Shown here one piece after another: positions 17,481-25,673 of a DNA stretch of 59,474 nucleotides. The stretch covers positions 1-59,474 of the forward strand of contig DATCLS010000081.1 in the NCBI GenBank assembly GCA_036563805.1, in the 5' to 3' direction. This DNA is from DATCLS01 sp036563805. Lineage in GTDB: Bacteria; Actinomycetota; Acidimicrobiia; Acidimicrobiales; VFJN01. A program made the translations under genes and the position numbers. The notes beneath the pieces are model-generated. The model worked only from the letters and a program-made list of their open reading frames with translations, had not been told where the DNA came from and made no database searches. Numbering within the stretch: position 1 is the stretch's first letter; each line of letters begins with the position of its first letter.

Positions 17481-17515
17481 TCTACACTGTAGAGCTGTAC
17501 ACTCTACAGTGTAGA
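17481..17515. promoter_or_regulatory. Paired palindromic operator between MFS and TetR genes
   Basis: Two 13-base sites, TCTACACTGTAGA (17481-17493) and TCTACAGTGTAGA (17503-17515), are each perfect palindromes of TCTACA-N-TGTAGA, and are also reverse complements of each other. Their centres are 22 bases apart, two helical turns. This is the expected architecture of a TetR dimer-pair operator, placed just before the MFS start and 82 bases before the TetR start. Confidence 0.85.
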
Positions 17516-17596
17516 GGCGATACGGCTACCGGGCGCCTCTCGGGGCGCCCGAGACCCGGACCGGACGACCACACCGATCGAGGAGGAGGTGATCCG

Positions 17597-18286
17597 ATGC
17601 CCCGACGCGCCGGACGCGAGCCGCTGACGCGGGACCGCATCGTCGAGGTCGCCCTCCGCCTGATCGACGACGTCGGCCTCGACCAGCTGTCCATGCGCCG
17701 GCTCGGCGCCGAGCTCGGCGTCGATCCCATGGCCGTGTACCACCACGTGCCGAACAAGGACGCGCTGCTCCAGGCGGTGGTTCAGCGGGTCTTCAGCGAG
17801 ATGCCCCCGCCCCCGCCCGAGGGCCCGTGGTCCGAGCGGGTGCGGGCCTGGGCCGAGACCTACCGGTCCGTGGCCGAGGCGCACCCCAACCTCGTCCTGC
17901 GCATCGTGTCCGAGCCGGCGGCCGTGGCCACCGCCGCCGTGCTGGCCAACGAGGGCCTGTACGCCGCGCTCGAGGCCGCCGGGCTGCCGGCCGACGAGGT
18001 GGTGCTGGCCGCGGATCTGATCGTCGACTACGTCAACGGGTTCGTGCTCGGCCAGGCCGCGCTGGCCCGGGCCCCCGAGGAGGCTCAGCAGGCGTTCCAG
18101 GCGGCCCTCGACGCCCAGCCGGCCGACGCCGTCCCGGTCCAGCGCCGGCTGCGGGGCGCGCCCGGCACTGGCGTGGGGCGCGACAGCTTCCGCTTCGGCC
18201 TCGACGCCATCCTGGCCGGCCTGGCGGCGCGGGCTGGCGTCGCCAGCGCCGCCGCCGACGGCGCCGGCGGGCGCCCGGGCCGCTAG
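17597..18286 (+). CDS. TetR-family repressor with TetR-type C-terminal domain
   Basis: The N-terminal 65 residues are a TetR helix-turn-helix (RDRIVEVALRLIDDVGLDQL, then MRRLGAELGVDPMAVYHHVP, then NKDALL). The longer C-terminal part resembles the tetracycline-repressor type ligand domain. ATG 17597 follows an excellent Shine-Dalgarno (AGGAGGAGGT). Divergent orientation and the paired palindrome indicate that it represses both itself and the MFS exporter, with an exported compound as inducer; this is inference from arrangement. Confidence 0.9.
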   Translation: MPRRAGREPLTRDRIVEVALRLIDDVGLDQLSMRRLGAELGVDPMAVYHHVPNKDALLQAVVQRVFSEMPPPPPEGPWSERVRAWAETYRSVAEAHPNLVLRIVSEPAAVATAAVLANEGLYAALEAAGLPADEVVLAADLIVDYVNGFVLGQAALARAPEEAQQAFQAALDAQPADAVPVQRRLRGAPGTGVGRDSFRFGLDAILAGLAARAGVASAAADGAGGRPGR

Positions 18287-18304
18287 GACACTGCCGGGAC
18301 GCCG

Positions 18305-20128
18305 CTAGGAGGCGGCCAGAAGGTCCTGGAGCTCGTCGATGGCCCGGGGCAGCTCGGCGGCGAACGCCCCGAGCCCGGCGGCCACCGCCCTGGGCGTGCT
18401 CAGGTAGAGGTTGAGCCGGTCGGGCAGCAGCACGTAGGCGATGCCGATGCAGGTGTCGCTGGTGGCGCCGAAGCCGAAGTAGCGGATGTTGACCGACGGC
18501 GCCGAGCTGGTGCTCAGGTAGTCGTTGCGCATGATGCGCCAGCCCGGGGAGTCGTAGAGGGCGAGCGGCTCGGTCGCCCCCAGCTCCTCCCCCTCCCGCT
18601 GCTGGATCATCTGCAGCTCCCACAGGTGCTGCTCGGGGGCGTCGCCCCGCTGGCAGTCGCGGGTCCGGGCCACGTGGGCGTCGATGGCCGCCCGCAGCGC
18701 TGCGGCCCGCTCGGCGGGCCCGGCGCCGGGGTCGTCCAAGGCGGCGACGAACCGGAGGACCTCGGGCGTGACCACCCGCATCGCCTCGGTCCGCCCGTTC
18801 TGCCACTGGCGGGTGGCGATCGACTCGTAGGTGGCGCCGGTCAGCCCCCTGGCCCGGCGGTGGGCCAGCTGGTACGCCATCTGCACGAAGGCGTCGGGCG
18901 ACACGCCCAGGGCCTTGGCCCGGTCGCTGCCGAAGTCGGGGAACGAGACGCAGCGGGTGGCGGTGGCGGCGGCGTAGGTGGCGAAGTCGTCGCCCGCCTG
19001 CCGCACGGCGGCCCGCAGCTCGTCGTCGAGCACGAAGGCGATCAGCTCCAGCGCCGGTGTGCCCTGGGTGGCCGCCCCCGACCGGGCCTCGTGCTCCTCG
19101 GGCGGGGCGCCGAGCATGGCGTCGACCAGCTGGAGGATCGTCGTGCCGTCGAGCGCGCAGTGCTCGACGTTGATCCCGGCGGTGCCGTCGGCGAACACGA
19201 TGAACGACAGCGCCTTGTCGAACCACCGGTTGCCGCTGTCGCCGTGGAGCAGCTGGTCGCATGCCTCCTGGTCGCCGGCGGGCGCCAGGTCCTCGAGGCA
19301 CACGCAGAACAGGGCGGTCTCGATCGTGTCGAGCGCGGCGCGGTTGGCCGGGTCGAGGGCCAGCAACCGGCGCCGGGTGGCCGCCCACTCGGCCCGGGCC
19401 ATGGTCGTGAGCCGACCCACCGAACTGTCGGCCGGCGCCCGCTCGGCCCCCGCCGCGACCGCCGCCGCCAGGCCGGCCTCCAGGTCGGCCCGGGAGTGGG
19501 GCCGGCCGTCGGGGCCGATCACGTCCATGCGGAAGGCGTGGCCGCGGACGAACACGACGATGTGGCGGGCCGGGGACGGCCCGGGCGCCTCGTCGCTGTA
19601 GGGGGTGCGGGCCGTGTCCTGGACGTCGCCCGGGATCCGGGTCGTGGCGAACAGGAAGCGGTGCTGGGTCATCGTCGTCGGCTGGCCGCGGACGACGACC
19701 GGCGGCACCTCCTCGCGGTCGATCAGCTGCTTGTAGGCGACCGCCGCGGCCACCAGGCCGGCGGCCCGCTCCAGCTGTCCCGCGGGCCGGGCGGGCGGCT
19801 GGAACAGGAAGAAGAAGTTGGCGTTGAGGGCGATGCGGTCGCGCCGCCCCAGGTAGCGGGTCTCCCAGAACCGGTCGAGCCAGCTGGCGACGCCCGGGGT
19901 GGCGTCGTAGCGCTCGAGGGCGGCCTGAAGGGTGTGGGCCGGGCTGTCGGGCCGGAGGAAGGCGGCGACCGCTTCCTCGGTGGCGGCCCGCTCGTCGGCG
20001 GTCAGCAGGGGCGCGCACCACTCGAGGAAGCGGCGGCAGCTCGCCTCCAGGGTCGGCAGCGGCGCCCGGGGCAGGCGCGCCTCGTTGCCGAACGTCTTGG
20101 TGGACAGCTGGGGGGTGTCGAGGGTCAT
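18305..20128 (-). CDS. Choline/carnitine O-acyltransferase family protein
   Basis: Carnitine and choline acyltransferases move acyl groups between CoA and a hydroxyl compound. The 607-residue protein has the family length; the catalytic histidine H323 sits in NVEHCALDG, matching the family N-x-E-H-x3-D-G pattern, and the C-terminal part has YFGFGATSDTCIGIAY, placed like the family's substrate-binding FG motif. The family is mainly eukaryotic and scarce in bacteria. It lies 24 bases downstream of a 2-oxoglutarate-dependent oxygenase gene on the same strand, which suggests they act on one metabolite, possibly acylating a hydroxylated amine. ATG 20128 is preceded by GAGAGAG. The substrate is unknown. 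Confidence 0.85.
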   Translation of the reverse strand: MTLDTPQLSTKTFGNEARLPRAPLPTLEASCRRFLEWCAPLLTADERAATEEAVAAFLRPDSPAHTLQAALERYDATPGVASWLDRFWETRYLGRRDRIALNANFFFLFQPPARPAGQLERAAGLVAAAVAYKQLIDREEVPPVVVRGQPTTMTQHRFLFATTRIPGDVQDTARTPYSDEAPGPSPARHIVVFVRGHAFRMDVIGPDGRPHSRADLEAGLAAAVAAGAERAPADSSVGRLTTMARAEWAATRRRLLALDPANRAALDTIETALFCVCLEDLAPAGDQEACDQLLHGDSGNRWFDKALSFIVFADGTAGINVEHCALDGTTILQLVDAMLGAPPEEHEARSGAATQGTPALELIAFVLDDELRAAVRQAGDDFATYAAATATRCVSFPDFGSDRAKALGVSPDAFVQMAYQLAHRRARGLTGATYESIATRQWQNGRTEAMRVVTPEVLRFVAALDDPGAGPAERAAALRAAIDAHVARTRDCQRGDAPEQHLWELQMIQQREGEELGATEPLALYDSPGWRIMRNDYLSTSSAPSVNIRYFGFGATSDTCIGIAYVLLPDRLNLYLSTPRAVAAGLGAFAAELPRAIDELQDLLAAS

Positions 20129-20152
20129 CGCACTCTCTCTCGTGGGCTCTTC

Positions 20153-21121
20153 CTAGTCGAGCAGCCCGTCGCGCCGCCCGCTGCGGGCCGCCCGGTGGAC
20201 GGGCAGGACGCGGCCGAACAGCTGCCGGGCCCGCTCGGGGCTGCCGACGACGCCCGGGTTCTCGCTGTAGGCGAAGATGGCCGAGTGCCGGGCGGTGTGG
20301 CCCGCCACGGTCGTGACCCGGTGCAGCGAGAACCGGCCGGCGAACAGCTGGAGGTCGCCGGGCCGCAGCACCAGCCGGCGGATCAGGTCGGGCCGGCGCC
20401 CGGTCAGCACGCCCCGCACGGCGTCGAGGTTCTCGTCGCCGGGCCGGCGGATGCGGGGGCAGTACTCGAACACGCCGCCGCCCTCGGGCGCCTGGGTGAG
20501 CAGGCTGACCGCCTGCTCGTTCGTGTCGAAGTGCCAGGGGTGCGACCGGCCGGGCGCGATGACGTTGAGGCACAGGCCGGACAGCGGGTCGGACAGCGGG
20601 TGGACCGCGGGCAGGCCGAAGCACGCCGCCACCAGCGCCTGGACCTGCGGGCTCGCGTACAGCCGGTGGATGGCGTGGTCGGCCGGGATGCGGTCGCGGG
20701 GCACGAAGGCGTTGCCGCGCTCCAGGGCGATGCGGCCGGGGTGGGCGGCGGGCAGGTCGGCGTCGGCCGCCACGTTGTAGACGTTGACGACCGCCACCTC
20801 GGCGTGGGCCCGGGGCGCGACCGCCGCCCCCTGGCGCCGCAGCAGCTCGACCCGGTTCGACCGGACGAAGCCGGCCAGCACGCTGCAGCCGGCGCGGTCG
20901 AGGTCGCGCCGGGCCCGCTCGACCACCGCCCGCCACGCCGGGCTGTCGGGGTCGAAGATCGGATACCGGTCGGTGTCGACGACGTCGGCGACGTCCCCGA
21001 CATCCGGATCGCCCCTGACGGTGTCGCCGGAGTGGACCTGGCCCGGGTCGCCGCCGTCGCCGTCGTCGCGCTCGTCGGAGCCGGCGAGGGCGGGGGCCGG
21101 CCGGGACGCGGTGGCGTTCAT
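20153..21121 (-). CDS. Fe(II)/2-oxoglutarate-dependent oxygenase, BesD/ArpA-like
   Basis: The iron-binding facial triad is complete: H197 and D199 in PWHFDTNE, and H267 in FSLHRVT; R278 in ARHSAIF is the likely 2-oxoglutarate ligand. The surrounding sequence (GGGVFEYCPRIR and LRPGDLQLFAGRF) is, from memory, that of the family that includes the lysine halogenase BesD. Halogenases of that family have Gly in place of the Asp, so this member should be a hydroxylase, perhaps of an amino acid. Residues 1-50 are a disordered Asp/Gly-rich head. ATG 21121 follows AGGACGGAG; a GTG six codons upstream is less likely. It forms a two-gene unit with the carnitine-type acyltransferase. Confidence 0.8.
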   Translation of the reverse strand: MNATASRPAPALAGSDERDDGDGGDPGQVHSGDTVRGDPDVGDVADVVDTDRYPIFDPDSPAWRAVVERARRDLDRAGCSVLAGFVRSNRVELLRRQGAAVAPRAHAEVAVVNVYNVAADADLPAAHPGRIALERGNAFVPRDRIPADHAIHRLYASPQVQALVAACFGLPAVHPLSDPLSGLCLNVIAPGRSHPWHFDTNEQAVSLLTQAPEGGGVFEYCPRIRRPGDENLDAVRGVLTGRRPDLIRRLVLRPGDLQLFAGRFSLHRVTTVAGHTARHSAIFAYSENPGVVGSPERARQLFGRVLPVHRAARSGRRDGLLD

Positions 21122-21282
21122 GACGCTCCGTCCTAACACGCCTACGCACCGATCAGGAGCGGGCGCCGGGGGCCGGTGGCCGCCGGCGCCGTCGGGACGC
21201 CGGTCGGGAGCGCGCCGTCGCCGGCGCGGTCGCCTGCGCCGCGCCCGGGCCGAGTGCGCGGTCCGGTCACTTCACAACCTCC

Positions 21283-21308
21283 CCAGTGGTTGCCGCCAGT
21301 GGTTGCCG
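21283..21308. repeat. Tandem 13-base duplication
   Basis: CCAGTGGTTGCCG occurs twice head to tail with no mismatch. It lies in the gene-poor region between divergent genes. It may be a replication-slippage product or a regulatory direct repeat. Confidence 0.7.
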
Positions 21309-21656
21309 CCGGCCCTCGGTCTAGCGCACCGGCGCCGGCCGACCGAAAGCCCCAGGCAGCGTGCTCGGGCCGGCGCGGGCGCCTACCACGTAACCGGGCG
21401 CTTGACCACTTGTTGTAGTGTGTTGGTTGCTCCGGGCGGCCTGTACTACCGCCCGCCCGGGTCGCCCGGAGCACCTTCCCACCCCGGCGCGCGACCCCCA
21501 CGCGACCCGGGGCCGCACTAGGGTGGGCCGCGGTGAGCCGGGAAGTCTGGTCGGCAGTCGCCGATCAGCGCCGAGGTTTCCCGTGCCCCATCGTTCCGTT
21601 CCGCTCATCGCCCACCGCCCCGTTTCGCCCGACCCTTCGGGGTTCGACGGCCGGGG

Positions 21657-21662
21657 TAGGGT
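21657..21662 (+). promoter_or_regulatory. Candidate -10 box for a leaderless NfeD-gene transcript
   Basis: TAGGGT ends 9 bases before the GTG start at 21672. There is no Shine-Dalgarno, so transcription probably begins at the GTG. Confidence 0.45.
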
Positions 21663-21671
21663 CCGGGCGCC

Positions 21672-22196
21672 GTGAACGGGTTTTTGTGGTTGGGTGTGGC
21701 GTGCGTGGGCGTTCTGCTCGCCGCCGTCGTCTTCGACGGGCTTGATGAGTCCTTCGACGCGCTCGACCTGGGGCCCGGGTGGCTGTCGCTGCCCGTTGTC
21801 GCCGCCGTCCTGGCCGCCTTCGGCCTGACCGCCGGTGCGCTGATCGACGCGATCGGCCCGCTGGCGGTGGCCGCCGGCGCCGGAGCGGGCGTCGGGTTCG
21901 GCTGGCTGGCGCACCGCCTGAGCCGGGCCGCCGCCGCCATGCCCACCGACAAGACGGATCGCGAGGCCGACCTGCTCGGCTCGCTGGGCCGGATCGTCAC
22001 GCCGCCGTCCGCGGGCCGCTACGGCGAGGTCCTCCTCACCCGCCCGTCCGGCCCGGTGAAGGTCGCGTGCGTCGCCGCCCAACCCCTCCCCCTCGGCACC
22101 GAGGTCGTCGTCGTCGACGTGACCTCGTCCACCCTCGTCACGGTCGAGCCGTTCGCGCCGCTCGACCCCGGAACTCAGGAGCACACCGAACCATGA
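21672..22196 (+). CDS. NfeD-like membrane protein partnering flotillin
   Basis: The 174-residue protein has two or three hydrophobic helices in residues 3-90 and a soluble C-terminal part (residues about 105-165) with the beta-rich pattern of NfeD OB-fold domains (LGRIVTPPSAGRYGEVLL and VVVVDVTSSTLVTVEP). Its stop overlaps the flotillin start (ATGA). NfeD-like and flotillin genes are paired in many bacteria, as with yuaF-floT in Bacillus, and act together in membrane microdomains. The GTG start at 21672 lies 9 bases after a TAGGGT box. The specific role here is inferred from pairing. Confidence 0.8.
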   Translation: MNGFLWLGVACVGVLLAAVVFDGLDESFDALDLGPGWLSLPVVAAVLAAFGLTAGALIDAIGPLAVAAGAGAGVGFGWLAHRLSRAAAAMPTDKTDREADLLGSLGRIVTPPSAGRYGEVLLTRPSGPVKVACVAAQPLPLGTEVVVVDVTSSTLVTVEPFAPLDPGTQEHTEP

Positions 22197-23605
22197 GCCC
22201 AGTGGTCATCGGCGGGGTCGGCCTTGCCGTCCTCGTCGCCGTGTTGATCGTCTTCGTCATCTCCCGCATCCGGGTGGCGGGACCCAACCAGGCCTTCATC
22301 ATCACCGGCCGCAAAGGCAAGGCCGGGGGCAGCGACACCTCCGGCCAGAAGGTCGTGATGGGCGCCTCCGTCTTCGTCGTGCCGTTCGTCCAGAAGCTCG
22401 GCGTGATGGACCTCACCAGCCGCCAGATCGGCGTGAGCGTCCCGGCCGCCGTGTCGGCCAACGGCATCCGCTGCTCGCTCGAGGGCGTGGCCGTCGTGAA
22501 GGTGGGCGGCACCGAGGAGCTCATCCGGGCTGCGGCCCAGCGCTTCCTCGGCCAGCAGCACGAGGTCGACGTGTTCACCCGTGAGGTGCTGGCCGGCTCG
22601 CTGCGCGCCATCGTCGGCCGGCTCACTGTCGAGGAGATCATCCGCGACCGGGCCGCGTTCGCCGCCGCCGTCGCCGAGGAGGCCGAGAACAGCCTCACCG
22701 GCCAGGGCCTGGTGCTCGACACGTTCCAGCTCCAGGACATCCAGACCGAGGGCGACTACCTGGCCGACCTCGGGCGCCCCGAGGCCGCCCGGGCCGAGAA
22801 GGAGGCCGCCATCGCCGAAGCCAACGCTCGGCGCGAGGCCGAGCAGGCCCGCATCCGGGCCGAGGAGGAGATCGCGGTCGCCAACCGGGAGCTCGCCCTC
22901 AAGCAGGCCGAGATCAAGGCCGAGACCGACGCGGCCGCCGCCCGGGCCGCCGCCGCCGGCCCGCTGGCCCAGGCGGCCAAGGACCAGGAGGTCCTCTCGG
23001 CCCAGGAGCTGGTGGCGGCCCGCCGCGCCGAGCTGAAGGAGCGCGAGCTCGACACCGAGGTCCGCAAGCCGGCCGACGCTCGCCGCTACGCCATCGAGCA
23101 GGAAGCCGCGGCCCACAAGGCGCAGGAGATCGCCGGCGCCGAGGCCCAGGCCGAGCAGATGCGGCTGGTCGGCCAGGCCGAGCGCGAGCGGCGAACCGCC
23201 CTGGCCGAGGCCCTGCGGGTCGAGGGCGAGGCCGAGGCCGCCGCCACGCTGGCGAAGGGCCAAGCGGAGGCCGAGTCCATGCGGCGCAAGGCCGAGGCCT
23301 ACGCCCAGTACGGCGAGGCGGCGGTGGTCGACATCATCGCCGGCACGCTGCCCCAGGTCGTCGCCGAGGCCGCCCGGCCCATGAACCAGATCGACGCCAT
23401 GACCGTGATCTCCACCGACGGCGCCAGCCAGACGGTCCGCAACGTGGCGTCCACGGTCGCCCAGGGCCAGGAGCTGGCCAAGTCGCTGTTCGGCGTCGAC
23501 CTGGCCACGCTCGTCCAGCGCTTCACCGGCCATGCCAACGGGAGCCTCGCCGCCCCGGCCGGCGCCGCCTCCGGGGACGAGGGCGCCGAGCCGCCGGCCG
23601 GCTGA
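22193..23605 (+). CDS. Flotillin/SPFH-domain membrane scaffold protein
   Basis: One N-terminal transmembrane helix (residues 4-24) is followed by an SPFH/band 7 domain (residues about 28-200, including GPNQAFIITGRKGK and VNAVAVV-like strands) and a long Ala/Glu-rich coiled coil (about 200-400, with repeated EAE and AEAQAEQ patterns), then an SPFH-type C-terminus (YGEAAVVDIIAGTLPQVV). This is the layout of FloT/FloA/YqiK proteins, which oligomerise at the inner face of the membrane. ATG 22193 lies 10 bases after AGGAG and overlaps the NfeD stop. A strong hairpin follows the gene. Confidence 0.93.
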   Translation: MSPVVIGGVGLAVLVAVLIVFVISRIRVAGPNQAFIITGRKGKAGGSDTSGQKVVMGASVFVVPFVQKLGVMDLTSRQIGVSVPAAVSANGIRCSLEGVAVVKVGGTEELIRAAAQRFLGQQHEVDVFTREVLAGSLRAIVGRLTVEEIIRDRAAFAAAVAEEAENSLTGQGLVLDTFQLQDIQTEGDYLADLGRPEAARAEKEAAIAEANARREAEQARIRAEEEIAVANRELALKQAEIKAETDAAAARAAAAGPLAQAAKDQEVLSAQELVAARRAELKERELDTEVRKPADARRYAIEQEAAAHKAQEIAGAEAQAEQMRLVGQAERERRTALAEALRVEGEAEAAATLAKGQAEAESMRRKAEAYAQYGEAAVVDIIAGTLPQVVAEAARPMNQIDAMTVISTDGASQTVRNVASTVAQGQELAKSLFGVDLATLVQRFTGHANGSLAAPAGAASGDEGAEPPAG

Positions 23606-23618
23606 CGGGCGGCCGGGC

Positions 23619-23653
23619 GCCGGTGGCCGGCCGCCCGACGGCCGGCCACCGGC
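23619..23653 (+). terminator. Very strong GC hairpin terminating the NfeD/flotillin unit
   Basis: Arms GCCGGTGGCCGGCCG and CGGCCGGCCACCGGC are perfect 15-base complements with the loop CCCGA, starting 13 bases after the flotillin stop. There is no T-tract; such hairpins are common actinobacterial terminators. Confidence 0.75.
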
Positions 23654-23753
23654 GGCTGCAGGTCGGCCGGGGACCCCTTGGTCCGGCGCTTGACCCGGGC
23701 GCCGGACCGGGGGACGATCGGGCCCGCGGCGGCGGGGAGCGGGAGGCGGCGCC

Positions 23754-24749
23754 ATGAGCCAGCAGCTCCAGCCCACCGGCCCGGCCGTGGGACTGACCGT
23801 GACCGAGGCCGCCGAGCGGGTCCTCGACGACCCGGACAGCGAGCGCGGCCCGATCCTCCTCCCCGACCCCATCCTCAAGCCCCCGGGTGTGCGCGGCGCC
23901 AGCGGCTTCTTCGACCCCGACGACCCGACGTCGGCCGACGGAACCCAGAGCATCCGCATGTGCCGCCTGGTCGAAGGCGGCCACGAGACCTTCCGCCTCG
24001 ACGAGCCGATCGGCTATTGGGACGTGGAGGTCGGCGCCGTCCTCGTGCCGGGCAACAAGGCCGTGTTCCGCACGGACCTCACGTCGGTCCCCCGCTACTT
24101 CGGCTGGCTGGTCACCACGACCGGCACGCACCTGCCCGCCGCGCTCCTCCACGACGGGCTGACCCCGGACGCCGAGAACCCGGCGACGTACGTCGCCAAC
24201 CACCCCATCGACCGCCCCGCCGCCGACCGGATCTTCCGGAGCGCCCTGCGCGACCTCGGCACGTCGTGGGCGCTGCGCTGGCTCGTCTGGACCGGGGTCA
24301 CGATCGCCACGATGGTGACCGGGCCGGTCCGCCAGGCGTGGCGGTCGATCCTGGCCGTCGCGGCCACCGTCCTGGCGGTGCTCGTCGGCGGGACGCTGGC
24401 CACGCTCGACGTGATCGACTGCCGCGCGCCTCTCCCCTGGATGGCCGACCGACCGGTGGCGGTCGAGCTGCTCGCCGGCGCCCTCGGGGCGGTCGTCGTC
24501 CCGGCCGTGCTGTCGCTGCTGTGGGGGGCGCGCTGGCGGGCCGGCGTGATCGCCGGGGTGGCCCTGGCGCTGCTCGTCCACGTCACGCTGGCCGTGGTCG
24601 TCGTATACGGGGTGTTCGGCACGCTCGACGCCCTCACCGCCGCCCGGCAGGAGCGCGTCGTCGACCGGCTTCTCGCCGCCCTGCGCTCGGCCACGATGGC
24701 CGTCGTGCCCACCGCGGCCATCGTGGCCATCGCCCTGTGGGGCTGCTGA
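23754..24749 (+). CDS. DUF1353-domain membrane protein
   Basis: Residues about 60-165 match the DUF1353 pattern: FRTDLTSVPRYFGWLV followed by PAALLHDGL, a family often encoded in phages and bacteria with no settled function. Residues about 175-331 contain four or five hydrophobic helices, an extension not normal for a bare DUF1353 protein. ATG 23754 follows GGGAGG with good spacing. It stands alone on the plus strand between the flotillin unit and a minus-strand SDR. Confidence 0.75.
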   Translation: MSQQLQPTGPAVGLTVTEAAERVLDDPDSERGPILLPDPILKPPGVRGASGFFDPDDPTSADGTQSIRMCRLVEGGHETFRLDEPIGYWDVEVGAVLVPGNKAVFRTDLTSVPRYFGWLVTTTGTHLPAALLHDGLTPDAENPATYVANHPIDRPAADRIFRSALRDLGTSWALRWLVWTGVTIATMVTGPVRQAWRSILAVAATVLAVLVGGTLATLDVIDCRAPLPWMADRPVAVELLAGALGAVVVPAVLSLLWGARWRAGVIAGVALALLVHVTLAVVVVYGVFGTLDALTAARQERVVDRLLAALRSATMAVVPTAAIVAIALWGC

Positions 24750-24802
24750 CGGCGCGGTGGGACGGCGCCGGCCGTCGGGCCCGCTGACCGGTGCCCGGCG
24801 GC

Positions 24803-24830
24803 GGCGGTCAAAGCATGGCGGTCAAAGCAT
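24803..24830. repeat. Tandem 14-base duplication across the SDR stop codon
   Basis: GGCGGTCAAAGCAT occurs twice with no mismatch. The copy at 24817-24830 contains the stop codon and last codons of the minus-strand SDR; the other copy lies just downstream of it. Confidence 0.7.
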
Positions 24831-25544
24831 GAGCGACCCGCCGTTGACGTGGAGCACCTGGCCGGTGATCCGCGCCGCCCCGTCCCCCAGCAGGAACAGC
24901 ACGGCGGCGACCACCTCCTCGGGCCGGAGCGGCGCCCCCTGGGGGTTGGCCAGCGGCCCCTCGACGGCGGCCCGGGCCACCGCCTCGGCGCTGCCGAACG
25001 CTGCCCGGGTCATGGGCGTGTCGGTCACCCCCGGCGCCACCACGTTGGCGGTCACGCCGTCGGCCGCAGCCTCGAGCGCCACGGTCTTGGTCAGCGCGAT
25101 GAGCCCGGCCTTGGAGGCGGCGTAGGCCGCCGTCCCCCGGCCCACCCGCACGGCGGTGCCGGAGGCCAGCGTCACGATACGGCCGGAGCCGCGCGCCCGC
25201 ATCGGGCCGAGCACCCGGCGCAGGACGAGCAGGGCCGAGGTCAGGTTGACCTCCAGCACCCGCCGCCAGGTCTCCTCGTCGTGGCCGTCGACCGGCTGGC
25301 TCGACATGACGCCGGCGCACAGCACCAGCCCGTCCGGCGGGCCGACCGTGGTCTCCAGGGCGTCGAGGGCCGCCGCCACGCTGGCGGCGTCGGCGAGGTC
25401 GCAGCGCTGGTAGGCGACGTCGGTCCGGCCCGGGTCGGCCACGTCGAGCACGGCGACGGTGGCGCCGCCCGCCACCAGGCCGTCGACCACGGCCCGTCCG
25501 ATCCCGCTCGACCCCCCGGTCACCCAGGCCGTCCCGACGGCCAT
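24822..25544 (-). CDS. Short-chain dehydrogenase/reductase
   Basis: This is a classical 240-residue SDR. It has the nucleotide motif TGGSSGIG (9-16), an active-site Ser in TLASGTAV, YAASK with the catalytic Tyr and Lys, and a C-terminal TGQVLHVNGG. It should oxidise or reduce an alcohol/ketone with NAD(P). The typical NAG motif is changed to CAGVMS but is recognisable. ATG 25544 overlaps the stop of a 17-codon ORF (TGATG) that has a strong Shine-Dalgarno, so translation is probably coupled. The TetR gene for the acyl-CoA dehydrogenase operon lies just upstream on the same strand, so a shared pathway is possible. Confidence 0.88.
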   Translation of the reverse strand: MAVGTAWVTGGSSGIGRAVVDGLVAGGATVAVLDVADPGRTDVAYQRCDLADAASVAAALDALETTVGPPDGLVLCAGVMSSQPVDGHDEETWRRVLEVNLTSALLVLRRVLGPMRARGSGRIVTLASGTAVRVGRGTAAYAASKAGLIALTKTVALEAAADGVTANVVAPGVTDTPMTRAAFGSAEAVARAAVEGPLANPQGAPLRPEEVVAAVLFLLGDGAARITGQVLHVNGGSLML

Positions 25545-25597
25545 CAGCGGCCGCCCCCGAGGTCGTCCTGCAGCTCGCGGCTGTCCGTCAACGCCAC
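25544..25597 (-). CDS. Candidate 17-residue leader peptide upstream of the SDR
   Basis: GTG 25597 is 7 bases after a perfect AGGAGG and opens a 17-codon frame (MALTDSRELQDDLGGGR) whose TGA overlaps the SDR start codon as TGATG. The SDR itself lacks a good Shine-Dalgarno, so this short frame may load ribosomes for it. The upstream DNA at about 25618-25655 is made of GGTCGG/GGATCGG repeats. No known leader peptide family is recognised. Confidence 0.45.
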   Translation of the reverse strand: MALTDSRELQDDLGGGR

Positions 25598-25673
25598 CTC
25601 GCCACCTCCTCGGCGTGGTCGGATCGGGTCGGATCGGATCGGTCGGGTGGTCGGCTCGCCACTTGCACCGTGA

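Larger units (their letters stand above)
21122..21671. other. 550-base gene-poor region upstream of the NfeD/flotillin genes
   Basis: No convincing gene lies here. It holds a tandem 13-base duplication (21283-21308), an inverted repeat with arms GCTCCGGGCG (21429-21438) and CGCCCGGAGC (21463-21472), an adjacent low-GC stretch near 21402-21430 that may be a promoter or operator, and a TAGGGT box at 21519-21524, 8 bases before a GTG whose 70-codon frame runs into the NfeD gene. The final TAGGGT box belongs to the NfeD gene. Confidence 0.5.

Noticed and set aside
20153..21121. Radical halogenase
   Set aside because: The iron motif keeps the Asp (H-x-D), whereas halogenases of this family have Gly or Ala there to make room for chloride.
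21533..21745. 70-codon plus-strand frame with a TAGGGT box 8 bases before its GTG
   Set aside because: The composition is Arg-rich with no domain, and it runs into the NfeD gene in another frame; kept only as a note in the intergenic entry.
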